Source: Anaerolineales bacterium (lineage in GTDB: Bacteria; Chloroflexota; Anaerolineae; Anaerolineales; UBA4823). From it: a DNA stretch of 64,000 bases. Shown here piece by piece: positions 10,216-18,923 of the stretch. Both the position numbers and the translations under genes were made by a program. The notes beneath the pieces were generated by a model. That model did not search any database. It was given only the letters and a program-made list of their open reading frames with translations, and was not told the origin of the DNA. The stretch is from contig JAGUYW010000027.1 in assembly GCA_020061105.1 (NCBI GenBank), positions 32,194 through 96,193 of the forward strand, given 5' to 3'. Within the stretch, counting starts at the first letter, position 1; every line of letters begins with the position of its first letter.

Positions 10216-11592
10216 ATGATATCGATTGCTGAACTGATCACTGCCCGACAGAATGAGCAATTTGAATTGCACCAGCGTTATATCAACCCAAAATTGGGAC
10301 GCGCTTTGCAAATTATCGGCTTTGACAAACGCTGGGCGCGCGGCGAGGGCGCCTATCTGTGGGACGAACATGGGGAACGTTACCTGGATTTGTTAGCCGG
10401 TTACAGCGTGTATAACCTGGGGCGCGGCCACCCGACCGTCAAACGAGTGATTCAAGAAATGCTCGACCTGGAGCGACCCAACCTGGTCAAGATGGATTGC
10501 CCGCTGCTGGCGGGTTTACTGGGCGAGGCGTTGGTGCAGCGCATGCCGCCAGGGCTGGAGGCGGTTTTCTTTGCCAATTCCGGCGCAGAAGCGGTGGAGA
10601 CGGCGGTCAAATTTGCCCGCGCCGCTACGAGACGCCGACGCGTGCTTTACCTGGATCACGCCTTCCACGGGTTGACGTTGGGGGCCCTCTCTCTCAACGG
10701 AGGCAAGGATTTTCGGGATGGCTTTGAACCCTTGATGCCTGGCTTCGAAATGCTGCCGATGGATGATCTGGCAGCCCTTGAAAGAGAACTGCGTAAGGGA
10801 GGTGTGGCCTGTTTCATTGCCGAACCGATCCAGGGCAAAGGGGTTTATTTCCCATCTGGCGATTACTTTCCCGAGGCGCAACGCCTGTGCCGAAAATATG
10901 GCGCGTTGTTTATCTGCGATGAGGTGCAGGTGGGCATGGGACGCAGCGGGCGTTTCCTGGCTTGCGAACATTGGAATCTAGAGCCGGATATCGTCACCCT
11001 GGCGAAGTCGCTGGGCGGTGGCTATATTCCGGTCAGCGCGACGATTTGCCGGCGCGATATCCATGAAAAAACTTTCAGCAGCCTGAAACGCTGCCAGGTG
11101 CATTCCACCACCTTTGGACAGAATGAACTGGCTATGGCGGCCGGGCTGGCAACGCTGCATGTGCTGGACGAAGAAAAGTTGGTGGAGCGCGCCGCCCAGA
11201 CCGGGCAGAAACTGCTCGACGGCTTGAACGCCCTGAAGGCGCGCCACGAGATGATTGCCGAGGTGCGCGGCAAAGGGCTGATCATCGGAGTCGAGTTCAA
11301 GCCATTTGGATCATTAGCTTTGAAAGCAGCCTGGGCGACCGCGGAAGCGGCTGAGAAAGGCATGTTTGCGCAACTGGTGGTCATGGCGCTATTGCGCGAT
11401 TACCACATCCTAACGCAGGTGGGCGGGCCGGGCGTCAATATCATCAAGCTGCTGCCGCCGTTGATTATCGGCGATGAGGAGGTGGCGCAGATACTTTCTG
11501 CCTTCGATGCTGTCTTGAGCGAAGCAGCCAACCTGCGCGGCCGGGTATGGGGTATGAGCGCCGAACTGGTCAAACATGCTTTAGCCCGATGA
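10216..11592 (+). CDS. Class III PLP-dependent aminotransferase
   Basis: Acetylornithine/ornithine/putrescine-type aminotransferase, 458 aa. The PLP-binding features are present: 'FFANSGAEAVETAVKFAR', 'HAFHGLTLGALSLNGG', 'CDEVQVGMGRSG' and the Schiff-base Lys in 'TLAKSLGGGYIPVSA'. The tail (about 430-458) is longer than in ArgD. Substrate cannot be set from sequence. Its partners are an M28 peptidase (ATGA overlap) and an HpnA-like epimerase, not arginine genes, which argues against a simple ArgD role. The Shine-Dalgarno is AGGAGG at about 10200. Confidence 0.88.
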   Translation: MISIAELITARQNEQFELHQRYINPKLGRALQIIGFDKRWARGEGAYLWDEHGERYLDLLAGYSVYNLGRGHPTVKRVIQEMLDLERPNLVKMDCPLLAGLLGEALVQRMPPGLEAVFFANSGAEAVETAVKFARAATRRRRVLYLDHAFHGLTLGALSLNGGKDFRDGFEPLMPGFEMLPMDDLAALERELRKGGVACFIAEPIQGKGVYFPSGDYFPEAQRLCRKYGALFICDEVQVGMGRSGRFLACEHWNLEPDIVTLAKSLGGGYIPVSATICRRDIHEKTFSSLKRCQVHSTTFGQNELAMAAGLATLHVLDEEKLVERAAQTGQKLLDGLNALKARHEMIAEVRGKGLIIGVEFKPFGSLALKAAWATAEAAEKGMFAQLVVMALLRDYHILTQVGGPGVNIIKLLPPLIIGDEEVAQILSAFDAVLSEAANLRGRVWGMSAELVKHALAR

Positions 11593-12758
11593 GCACAATA
11601 CAGGCGCACGTGCAGGCTCTGGCGGGGGAGATCGGGCCGCGAGGCACAGGTACGCCTGGCGAAGCCGCGGCAGCCGAGTATGTCGCCGGTCAGTTGCGCG
11701 CTTTGGACTTACCCTTTGAGCGAAGTAGCATGCGCGCCATCGCCTCCCAGAATGTTTTCCCACAGGCGGTCAATGCGATTGCGTTGCTGGCTTGCGCCAT
11801 CTATCCATTGGGCGGCAGGGTTTTTCCCTGGCTAGCAGCCTTTTTGGCGCTCAGCACTGCTCCGCTGCTGCTGCGGGCGATAGTGCATTCAGACAGCCCA
11901 TTGAATCCGCTGCTGCCCAAGGTAACCAGCGGCAATGTGATTGGGTGGGTTGCTCCGCAGGCAGAAATCCAACGCCACGCCGTGATCCTGGCGCATCTGG
12001 ATACCAACCGCTGCCGCCTGGCCTGGCAATCGGGCATGGTGCGCCTTGTCCAGCCGCTCACCTGGCTGACCCTTGGAATGCTGGCGGCGCTGGGCATGCT
12101 GTACCTGGCAGGCGCGCTGCTGGGTGGGGTGCTATGGTTGTGGTGGCTGTCGCTACTGCCGGCCGGATATGTGGTGGGGATGGTGATTACCTTGTGGCGA
12201 GATGAGCGCACTCCCTTCTCGCCCGGCCCGCATGACAACGCCGCCAGTGTAGCCGTGGCGCTTGAAGTCGCTGCTCGCCTGGTAGAACAGCCGCTGCGTA
12301 GCACGCAGGTCTGGTTGGCGTTCACCGGGGCGGAGGAGACGGATCATGCCGGGCTGAAGACCTTGCTGCGCCAGCGCCCCGAAATCATGCGCCAGGCGGA
12401 TTTCATCGACCTGGAAGGGGTGGGCAGCGGCGAGATCGTTTACCTGACTCAACAAGGCGTGTGTTTTCCTTACCACCCAGATCCAGGCCTGCTGGCGATT
12501 GCTCGGGACGTGGCGGCTGCTCACCCCGAACTGAACATCCAGGGCGGGAAGATGGTGATGGAAGATGAAGTACGGACGTTGCGCAATGGCGGCTACCGAG
12601 CCATCTGCATTGCCGGGCGCGACCCGGCGACTGGCGCATTGCCGCACTGGCACCGCCCTGACGATACCGCTGAAAGCGTGCTGGAGGATAGCATGCAACG
12701 GACGGCGAGCTTTGTTTTGGCGATGTTGGACGAACTGGATGACAGCCGGAATTCGTAA
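11589..12758 (+). CDS. Membrane-associated M28 family metallopeptidase
   Basis: Zinc aminopeptidase-like protein, 389 aa. The start at 11589 overlaps the aminotransferase stop (ATGA); the ORF-track start at 11547 is inside that gene. Visible ligands are 'AHLDTN' (HxD), 'GPHDNAASVAVALE' (the D), 'AFTGAEETDHAG' (catalytic E-E) and 'DLEGVG'. Unusually, hydrophobic stretches are inserted into the fold: about residues 57-100 ('NAIALLACAIYPLGGRVF') and 150-205 ('LTLGMLAALGMLYLAGALLG'). The enzyme therefore appears to span the membrane inside its N-terminal half. Substrate unknown. Confidence 0.85.
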   Translation: MSTIQAHVQALAGEIGPRGTGTPGEAAAAEYVAGQLRALDLPFERSSMRAIASQNVFPQAVNAIALLACAIYPLGGRVFPWLAAFLALSTAPLLLRAIVHSDSPLNPLLPKVTSGNVIGWVAPQAEIQRHAVILAHLDTNRCRLAWQSGMVRLVQPLTWLTLGMLAALGMLYLAGALLGGVLWLWWLSLLPAGYVVGMVITLWRDERTPFSPGPHDNAASVAVALEVAARLVEQPLRSTQVWLAFTGAEETDHAGLKTLLRQRPEIMRQADFIDLEGVGSGEIVYLTQQGVCFPYHPDPGLLAIARDVAAAHPELNIQGGKMVMEDEVRTLRNGGYRAICIAGRDPATGALPHWHRPDDTAESVLEDSMQRTASFVLAMLDELDDSRNS

Positions 12759-12789
12759 TTAAAGAACCAGCGATCTGGAGGTGTTGACC

Positions 12790-13779
12790 ATGCAGACCTT
12801 TGTCACCGGCGGGACAGGCTTTGTGGGCAGTATGACGGTGCGCAAACTCGTGCTAGCCGGTCATCGTGTGCGCTTGCTGGCGCGCCCTGGTTCCGATCTG
12901 CGCCAGGTGGGCGACCTGGATATCGAAATTCTATCCGGCGATCTCTCGGACATGGATCACTTGCGCCAGGGCATGCAAGATTGTGAATGGGTCTTTCACG
13001 TTGCGGCGTTGTATAGCTTCTGGGGCTATGCTTGGGAGGCTTTCTACCAGTCCAACGTGGTCGGGACGCGCAACGTGCTGGAGGCCGCCAAAGAGGCCGG
13101 GGCGCAGCGCATTGTGTATACCAGTTCAATTGCTGCTCTGGGCCTGCCCGATGGTGACCGGCCGGCCAACGAGGAAACGCCGGTCAGCCTGGCGGATAAG
13201 ATCGGGAATTATAAGCGCTCCAAGTACCAGGCGGAGCAGGTGGCCCTCGAATATGCGCGCCAGGGCCTGCCGGTGGTGATCGTCAACCCGGCTGCTCCGG
13301 TAGGCGTGGGAGACTATAAGCCCACCGCCACCGGGCAAATGATCGTCGATTTTTTGAATGGGCGCATGTTTGGGTACGTGGACACGGGTATGAACATTGT
13401 CGATGTCGAAGATGTCGCCATCGGTCACTTGCTGGCGGCCGAGCGTGGCCGGGTGGGAGAGAAATACATCCTGGGGGGTGAAAACCTGCCGCTCAAGGAG
13501 GTGTTGGACTTGCTTTCTGAAGTTTCTGGGCGACCGCAAGTGCGATTGCGCATCCCGCGCTGGGTCGCGATGGGTTGGTCTTATATCGATACCACCCTGG
13601 CGCGCCTGAACCCAGGCCACACGCCTACCGCTACGCCTGAAAAAGTGCGCCTGTCGCGGCAGAAAGAATATTACGACTCGAGTAAAGCCGTGCGTGAACT
13701 GGGGTTTCCGCAGACTCCGGCGCGCGATGCACTGCGCAAAGCAGTCGAGTGGTACCGGTCGCATGGCTACGCGCCTTAA
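12790..13779 (+). CDS. NAD-dependent epimerase/dehydratase, HpnA-like
   Basis: Extended short-chain dehydrogenase with an N-terminal NAD(P) fold ('FVTGGTGFVGS') and the catalytic Ser and 'YKRSKYQAE' (YxxxK). Overall pattern ('VNPAAPVGVGDYKPTATGQM', 'GYVDTGMNIVDVEDVA') matches the hopanoid-associated sugar epimerase HpnA subfamily. HpnA is an inferred hopanoid partner, and no squalene-hopene cyclase lies in this window, so the substrate is open. The ORF track starts at a GTG (12781); GGAGG at 12777 with the ATG at 12790 is better. 329 aa. The 3' end overlaps the next gene by 17 bp. Confidence 0.88.
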   Translation: MQTFVTGGTGFVGSMTVRKLVLAGHRVRLLARPGSDLRQVGDLDIEILSGDLSDMDHLRQGMQDCEWVFHVAALYSFWGYAWEAFYQSNVVGTRNVLEAAKEAGAQRIVYTSSIAALGLPDGDRPANEETPVSLADKIGNYKRSKYQAEQVALEYARQGLPVVIVNPAAPVGVGDYKPTATGQMIVDFLNGRMFGYVDTGMNIVDVEDVAIGHLLAAERGRVGEKYILGGENLPLKEVLDLLSEVSGRPQVRLRIPRWVAMGWSYIDTTLARLNPGHTPTATPEKVRLSRQKEYYDSSKAVRELGFPQTPARDALRKAVEWYRSHGYAP

Positions 13780-14233
13780 GAACACTTTCCTGCAACGCCC
13801 TTTGTTGGCCTGGGCGAGCCTGGCGGTTTTAGCCTACCTGGGCCATTATGGTGGGCGGTGGGTAAGCTATGCGCCGCTGCAACTGGCCTTGACCAGTCTG
13901 AGCGGGTTAATTTATGCTGCCTGTATTCTCACCAGCCCTTTTTTTATCAACCTGGCGGGCTATTTGCAAAACCGCCACCGCAACGATCGCCTGTTAAATG
14001 CCGCCGCGATCCCTTTTCTGTGGATGACCAAGGATATTGTTCTCCTGAGTGCTTCACACCCCCTGAGAGAAAGCCTGTACTGGTATTTCAACCCCATGTA
14101 TATTTTCTATACCTGCATTGTGCTTGTCCAGATCCAGCTTGCCTCGGCGCTGGGGCGGGGGTTGTTGAGAAAACAAGGCGCTTATTATAACTGCCTGTTG
14201 ATTGTTGACGGCCAGGCGGTACCTGGGAGTTAA
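13763..14233 (+). CDS. Small membrane protein, 3' end replaced by sulfatase sequence
   Basis: The 156-aa frame begins inside the epimerase gene ('MATRLKNTFLQRPLLAWASL') and shows about four hydrophobic helices to residue 137. I recognise no family. The last 18 residues, 'GAYYNCLLIVDGQAVPGS', do not fit the membrane part: they resemble the sulfatase segment 'YYNP-L-V-G--V' that comes just before 'GYITDxLTDxA'. The frame continues past the TAA with exactly that sulfatase sequence (see pseudogene). I infer that the original 3' end was lost in a rearrangement near 14177. The gene may no longer be fully functional. Confidence 0.6.
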   Translation: MATRLKNTFLQRPLLAWASLAVLAYLGHYGGRWVSYAPLQLALTSLSGLIYAACILTSPFFINLAGYLQNRHRNDRLLNAAAIPFLWMTKDIVLLSASHPLRESLYWYFNPMYIFYTCIVLVQIQLASALGRGLLRKQGAYYNCLLIVDGQAVPGS

Positions 14234-14539
14234 AGCTATCTGACCACGCTGCTGACCGATTTCGCCATTGAATTTATCCAGGAGCAACAACGCAATAATC
14301 TTACCCTTGCGCCCGAGCAGGCGCGGCCTTTCTGCCTGTACCTTTCGCAGCGCGCTTGTCACCCGCCTTACCAGGCGCCGCCTGAGTTCTCCGGCAGGTA
14401 TCGAGACGCTGATGTTAGCGGTTACCTGCCGCCGCAGGTTGATCCGTGGTGGTATGGTAAGATGAGATGCCTATTATTCTTCCACCTTTCTCACCTTTGG
14501 TACTTCAACCTAGCTATCAAGTTGCTGATTAATTTCTAG
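14177..14539 (+). pseudogene. Internal fragment of a sulfatase, decayed
   Basis: Reading the frame of the preceding gene straight through its TAA (14231-14233) gives 'SYLTTLLTDFAIEFIQEQ', then 'ARPFCLYLSQRACHPPYQAP' and 'PEFSGRYRDADVSGYLPP'. This is the order seen in arylsulfatases: a 'GYxTDxLTDxAxxFI' helix, then 'RPFFLYLSxxAPHxPxxAPPEF'. There is no start codon, no N-terminal CxPSR active-site segment, and the match stops near 14467, after which the sequence is AT-rich to a TAG at 14537. It is therefore an orphan internal piece. Not in the ORF track because it has no start. Confidence 0.68.
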
Positions 14540-14620
14540 CACAGAATTATGTAAAGAGAATCATTTCTAATCCCACACAGATTATTATCCATTAGCAGCC
14601 CCAGAAAATAGAACTTGGCA
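14540..14620. other. AT-rich non-coding gap
   Basis: Between the sulfatase remnant and the kelch-like gene I see no terminator, promoter or reading frame. Base composition is visibly lower in GC than the flanks. Confidence 0.5.
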
Positions 14621-15808
14621 TTAGAGCAGTTGCCAACTGATACCAGTCCAAAGCCAGATAGAGTGATTACGCTTAAACTTGTCACCAGTCAGTACAATCA
14701 GCAGCAAAGACTGGCGTTGTGTATCATAAATCATGACTTTTGCAGATGAAAGGGTGTCAGTAGGACCGCGATCGCTGCCGGTATCTACAGGTGTCCAGCT
14801 AATCCCATCCCACAGCCAGGTTTCAGGGATTGAGCGACCATTCTTTCGGTTAAGGCCCCAAAAAACGACTTGACGGCGGGTTTCATCATACCCTAAAACT
14901 CCCTCAATATAGAGATCGGGGCTATCTGTTGGGTGGAGATTAATCCAATGTGTGTTATCCCAAATCCATGTACCAGTAATGTATTGCCATAGTACTACCG
15001 TTTGGTGCTCCACATCACATGCCATGCTGGGTTGCGGAATCGCTCCATTATCTAATTCTCCCACAGGATGCTCTATCCAGTTTTCGCCATTCCAGCTCCA
15101 TGTATCGTGTAAGAAATGTGGGAGACTACCGGTTTTACCGTCCTGAATCCCGCCAAACATCAACACCTCTTTTCGCCAGGGAAGATAAACTAGTTGGGGG
15201 TTTCGACGCGGCGGTGGAGTATTATCCGGACGCATCTCCGCCCAATTTTTTCCATCCCACAACCAGGTGTCTTGCAGGCTAGACCATTGATCTTCTTTTT
15301 CAACGGTCAATACTTGCACCCCGCCAAATAACAACGCTGTATCGGTGGTGGTATCGTAAACAAAGCCAGCGGACATTCGTGCTGATGGCGCATCGACTGG
15401 ATGAAGCTGGAGCCAGTTTCGAGAATCCCATACCCAGGTTTCATTACTGGGCCCAATTTCTTCGTCGCGGCGACCACCGAATGCCAGCAATTGACTGCGT
15501 GCTCGGTCGTAGGTGAAACTAGCTTCCCATTGAGGGGGAAATAGAACCAACGGTCGGGGCGAGCCTGTGGTCAACAGATGTGACCGAGTAGCAGAAGGCA
15601 AAGGTGTTGCAGATTGGAATGATGTTGCTGTTGGTTGCGGACCAGCCCTGTTTATTGCGGTATGGGGTGGAGATTTTGCTGTGGGATAAGTCGAAGGAGC
15701 GGCCTGAGATTGCGACGATAGGGGCTCGCAGGCTGCAAGGGCAAACACGGCGATGAGGGAGAGAAATTTTAGGATATTCGATGCCACGAATGAGTTCCTG
15801 ACCGACAT
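14621..15808 (-). CDS. Kelch-like beta-propeller lipoprotein with TWxWDGxxW repeats
   Basis: Lipoprotein signal 'IAVFALAACEPL' (lipobox LAAC near residue 27) when started at the ATG 15808; the ORF-track start at 15886 lies inside clpB. After a Thr/Pro-rich linker (about 35-85), six repeats of about 50-60 residues follow. Each is marked by a motif such as 'ETWVWDSRNWLQLHP', 'DTWLWDGKNWAEMRP', 'GTWIWDNTHWINLHP', and by 'LLFGG' or 'VFWG' strands. This fits a kelch/galactose-oxidase-type six-bladed propeller on the cell surface. Ligand unknown. Base composition is more AT-rich than the neighbours, suggesting transfer. It starts 13 bp after the clpB stop but has a poor Shine-Dalgarno. Confidence 0.8.
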   Translation of the reverse strand: MSVRNSFVASNILKFLSLIAVFALAACEPLSSQSQAAPSTYPTAKSPPHTAINRAGPQPTATSFQSATPLPSATRSHLLTTGSPRPLVLFPPQWEASFTYDRARSQLLAFGGRRDEEIGPSNETWVWDSRNWLQLHPVDAPSARMSAGFVYDTTTDTALLFGGVQVLTVEKEDQWSSLQDTWLWDGKNWAEMRPDNTPPPRRNPQLVYLPWRKEVLMFGGIQDGKTGSLPHFLHDTWSWNGENWIEHPVGELDNGAIPQPSMACDVEHQTVVLWQYITGTWIWDNTHWINLHPTDSPDLYIEGVLGYDETRRQVVFWGLNRKNGRSIPETWLWDGISWTPVDTGSDRGPTDTLSSAKVMIYDTQRQSLLLIVLTGDKFKRNHSIWLWTGISWQLL

Positions 15809-15821
15809 TGATTGAGCAAGT

Positions 15822-18410
15822 CTACTCTTCCACCACTTCTCCCTGCACCACCGCCTTGAACACCAATCCGTCTTCTCCACGCTCAACCTGAATCAGGTCG
15901 CCCTCCTGGAAGGCGCCGTTCAAGATTTGCAGCGCCAGCGGGTCTTGCACTTCGCGCTGAATGGCGCGCTTGAGCGGGCGGGCGCCAAAGTCGGGGTCGT
16001 AGCCGACTTCAGCCAGATACTGGCGGGCGCTTTCGCTGACTTCCAAGGTGAAGTTGCGATCTTTCAGCAGGTCTGCGAGGCGGCGCAGTTGGATGTCGAC
16101 GATGGCGGTGATGTGTTCCCGGCTGAGCGGGTGGAAGATCACGACTTCGTCAATGCGGTTGATGAATTCTGGGCGGAAGTGCATTTGCAGCACCTGGGTG
16201 ACCTGGTCGCGCGAGACCTTGCGTCCGCCCTCCCAGAGCTGGTTGCCCAGGTTGCTGGTCATGATCACCACCGTATTGCGAAAGTCAACCGTGCGACCGT
16301 GCCCATCGGTCAGGCGCCCATCGTCCAGCAGTTGCAGCAGCACATTGAACACCTCGCTGTGCGCCTTCTCGATTTCATCGAACAGGATCACGCTGTACGG
16401 GCGGCGGCGCACCGCTTCGGTGAGCTGGCCACCCTCGTCGTACCCGACATAGCCGGGCGGCGCGCCCACCAGGCGCGAGATGGTGTGTTTCTCCTGGTAT
16501 TCGCTCATGTCAATGCGCACCATGGCGCGCTCGTCGTCGAACATGTAATTCGCCAGAGCGCGCGCCAGTTCGGTCTTGCCTACCCCGGTGGGGCCGAGGA
16601 AGATGAATGAGCCTATTGGGCGGTTGGGGTCTTGTAAGCCGGCGCGTGAGCGACGCACAGCGTTCGAAACGGCCTGCAAGGCGTCGTCTTGCCCGACCAC
16701 GCGTTCATTCAGGCGTTCTTCCATGTGCACCAGTTTCTCCATTTCGCCTTCCAACAGGCGCGAGACTGGAATGCCGGTCCAACGGGCGACGATCTGGGCG
16801 ATCTCTTCGGCGTCGACCTCTTCTTTGAGCAGTGCGCCCTGGGTCTGCAATTCTTTCAGGCGCGCCTCGCCTTCGGCAAGCTGAGTTTCCAGCTCGCGCA
16901 GGGCGCCGTAACGCAGGCGGGCGACCGTCTCGAGCTGGTTTTGGCGCTCGGCGCGTTCCATCTCCATTTTGGCCTGCTCGATTTTCTCTTTCGTGGCCTG
17001 CAAGTTGGTGATGGCTTGTTTTTCGGTTTGCCAGCGGGCGTGCAGTTGGTTGGATTGCTCACGCAGATCGGCCAGTTCCTTCTCCAGCGCTTGCAGGCGT
17101 TCTTTCGAGGCTTTGTCCTTCTCTTTTTGCAAGGCCTGGCGCTCGATCTCGAGCTGCAAAATCTGGCGGTCCACTTCATCCAAAACTTGCGGCTTGGAAT
17201 CGATCTCGGTGCGCAGGCGGGCGGCGGCTTCATCGATCAGGTCAATGGCTTTATCGGGTAGATGGCGGTCGGCAATGTAGCGGTTCGACAACGTAGCGGC
17301 TGCAATGACCGCCGGGTCGGTGATGCGCACGCCGTGGTGCACCTCGTAGCGCTCTTTCAGGCCGCGCAGGATGCTGATCGTCTCGGCAACGCTGGGTTCG
17401 CCAACCAATACTGGCTGGAAGCGCCGTTCCAGCGCCGGGTCCTTTTCAACGTGCTTACGGTATTCGTCCAGGGTGGTGGCGCCGATCATGTGCAGTTCGC
17501 CGCGCGCCAGCATTGGCTTGAGCATGTTGCCAGCGTCCATCGCCCCTTCGGCGGCGCCTGCCCCAACCACGGTGTGCATTTCATCCACAAACAGGATCAC
17601 GGCTCCGGCTGCATCGGTGATTTCTTTCAGCACCGCTTTCAAGCGTTCTTCGAACTCGCCGCGGTATTTCGCTCCGGCTACCAATGCGCCCATATCGAGT
17701 TGCACCAGGCGTTTGTGTTTCAAGCCTTCAGGCACATCGCCGTTGATGATGCGCTGCGCCAGGCCTTCGGCGATGGCAGTCTTGCCGACGCCGGGGTCGC
17801 CGATCAGGGCCGGGTTGTTCTTGGTGCGCCGGGAGAGGATCTGCACCACCCGGCGGATTTCTTCGTCGCGCCCGATGACCGGGTCCATTTTGCCTTGCCT
17901 GGCCAGGGCGGTCAGGTCTCGGCCGTATTTTTCCAGCGCCTGGTAGGTGCTCTCTGGCGTTTGCGAGGACACGCGCTGCGAACCGCGCACACTGGCCAGC
18001 GCTTTCAAGATGGCGTCTTTGTCCAGCCCATATTGCGTCAGGCGTTTACCTTCGAGGCTTTCGGTCAAGCCAAGCAACAGATGCTCGGTCGAGACGTACT
18101 CATCTTGCATGCCTTTGGCGTAACGTTCCGCCGCCGACAACACATCCGCGGCCGGGCGCGACAGGCCCACCTGGGCGTTGCTGCCGTATACCTTGGGGCG
18201 CTTTTCCAATTCTTGCCGCACCTCATCGCGCAAAGCCAACACGCTGCCCGCCACTTTGGTCACCAAAGCGGGGATGACGCCATCCTCCTGCTGTAATAAC
18301 GCCAGCAGGATATGGGCAGGTTCGACAGACTGGTGGTTGAATTCCTGCGCCAGCCGCTGGGCGCTCAAGAGCGCCTCTTGTGATTTTTGGGTATATTTAT
18401 CCAGATTCAT
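15822..18410 (-). CDS. clpB: ATP-dependent disaggregase ClpB
   Basis: Hexameric AAA+ unfoldase that with DnaK rescues aggregated proteins. Full length at 862 aa. Clp N-domain at 1-145, first AAA+ module with Walker A 'GDPGVGKT' near residue 203, a coiled-coil middle domain at about 410-525 (long Glu/Lys/Gln-rich stretch), then a second AAA+ module with 'GPTGVGKTE' near 608 and sensor regions to the end. The middle domain distinguishes ClpB from ClpA/ClpC. Its ATG overlaps the stop of the PPOX-fold gene (ATGA), so the two are co-transcribed. Confidence 0.98.
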   Translation of the reverse strand: MNLDKYTQKSQEALLSAQRLAQEFNHQSVEPAHILLALLQQEDGVIPALVTKVAGSVLALRDEVRQELEKRPKVYGSNAQVGLSRPAADVLSAAERYAKGMQDEYVSTEHLLLGLTESLEGKRLTQYGLDKDAILKALASVRGSQRVSSQTPESTYQALEKYGRDLTALARQGKMDPVIGRDEEIRRVVQILSRRTKNNPALIGDPGVGKTAIAEGLAQRIINGDVPEGLKHKRLVQLDMGALVAGAKYRGEFEERLKAVLKEITDAAGAVILFVDEMHTVVGAGAAEGAMDAGNMLKPMLARGELHMIGATTLDEYRKHVEKDPALERRFQPVLVGEPSVAETISILRGLKERYEVHHGVRITDPAVIAAATLSNRYIADRHLPDKAIDLIDEAAARLRTEIDSKPQVLDEVDRQILQLEIERQALQKEKDKASKERLQALEKELADLREQSNQLHARWQTEKQAITNLQATKEKIEQAKMEMERAERQNQLETVARLRYGALRELETQLAEGEARLKELQTQGALLKEEVDAEEIAQIVARWTGIPVSRLLEGEMEKLVHMEERLNERVVGQDDALQAVSNAVRRSRAGLQDPNRPIGSFIFLGPTGVGKTELARALANYMFDDERAMVRIDMSEYQEKHTISRLVGAPPGYVGYDEGGQLTEAVRRRPYSVILFDEIEKAHSEVFNVLLQLLDDGRLTDGHGRTVDFRNTVVIMTSNLGNQLWEGGRKVSRDQVTQVLQMHFRPEFINRIDEVVIFHPLSREHITAIVDIQLRRLADLLKDRNFTLEVSESARQYLAEVGYDPDFGARPLKRAIQREVQDPLALQILNGAFQEGDLIQVERGEDGLVFKAVVQGEVVEE

Positions 18411-18796
18411 TTTTTATCCACTCGTTCAATTGCAATCATCACCCGGCTGGTACGCATAAAAAGCGCTGCCAGGTCAAACATGCTCTTCTTCAATCCATAT
18501 TTGCGGTTGAGCAGTTTTTTCCCTTGCCGATATTCATTGGGGTCGCTCACCAGGCGCGCCCGGGCTTCGACCCACTCACCGGAAAGCTCTCCGCGCATAT
18601 CACATGGCGCAATGCGCACCCGCCCTTCGCGGCGAATGCGCTTGACTTTGCCGGAATTATCCATGGTGGTGACATAAAAGGCGCCGTCGCCTACGGCAAA
18701 CCACACCGGCGTGGCAACGCCTTGACCATTTTTGCGAAAGGTTTCCAAGCTGAGATAGTGTTGTTTTTCAAACTGCTCCCAATTTGCCTGGTTCAT
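18407..18796 (-). CDS. PPOX-class flavin/F420-binding oxidoreductase
   Basis: Small split-barrel protein (129 aa) of the pyridoxamine-phosphate-oxidase-like superfamily. '[20 protein letters not shown]' and '[19 protein letters not shown]' match the subfamily often annotated as PPOX-class F420-dependent oxidoreductase. Cofactor (FMN or F420) cannot be settled from sequence, and no F420 biosynthesis gene is in view. First gene of an operon with clpB, which is an uncommon pairing. Confidence 0.85.
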   Translation of the reverse strand: MNQANWEQFEKQHYLSLETFRKNGQGVATPVWFAVGDGAFYVTTMDNSGKVKRIRREGRVRIAPCDMRGELSGEWVEARARLVSDPNEYRQGKKLLNRKYGLKKSMFDLAALFMRTSRVMIAIERVDKK

Positions 18797-18907
18797 TCTT
18801 GCTCATCCTTCCTGATGATTCATAGATGTCTCAGCCAGTATACGCCACTTCTGTTGGAATTACGTAAAAGCTGTGTTAGACGGATTTATGAATCTCATCT
18901 GGCAGCG

Positions 18908-18916
18908 TGATATACT
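18908..18916 (+). promoter_or_regulatory. Extended -10 promoter of lipB, predicted leaderless start
   Basis: TGATATACT is an extended -10. The ATG of lipB at 18924 lies seven bases after it, where transcription should begin, so the mRNA would have almost no leader. No Shine-Dalgarno precedes that ATG, which is consistent. Confidence 0.5.
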
Positions 18917-18923
18917 TTTGGCT

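Noticed and set aside
13126-13785. 219-aa minus-strand ORF over the epimerase gene
   Set aside because: Antisense shadow of the HpnA-like gene.
15927-17261. Further long plus-strand ORFs across clpB (227 and 190 aa)
   Set aside because: Antisense shadows of clpB coding sequence with no recognisable domain.
17262-18296. 344-aa plus-strand ORF antisense to clpB
   Set aside because: Lies wholly within clpB, whose protein is unmistakable. It is a shadow ORF of a GC-rich gene with no motif or Shine-Dalgarno.
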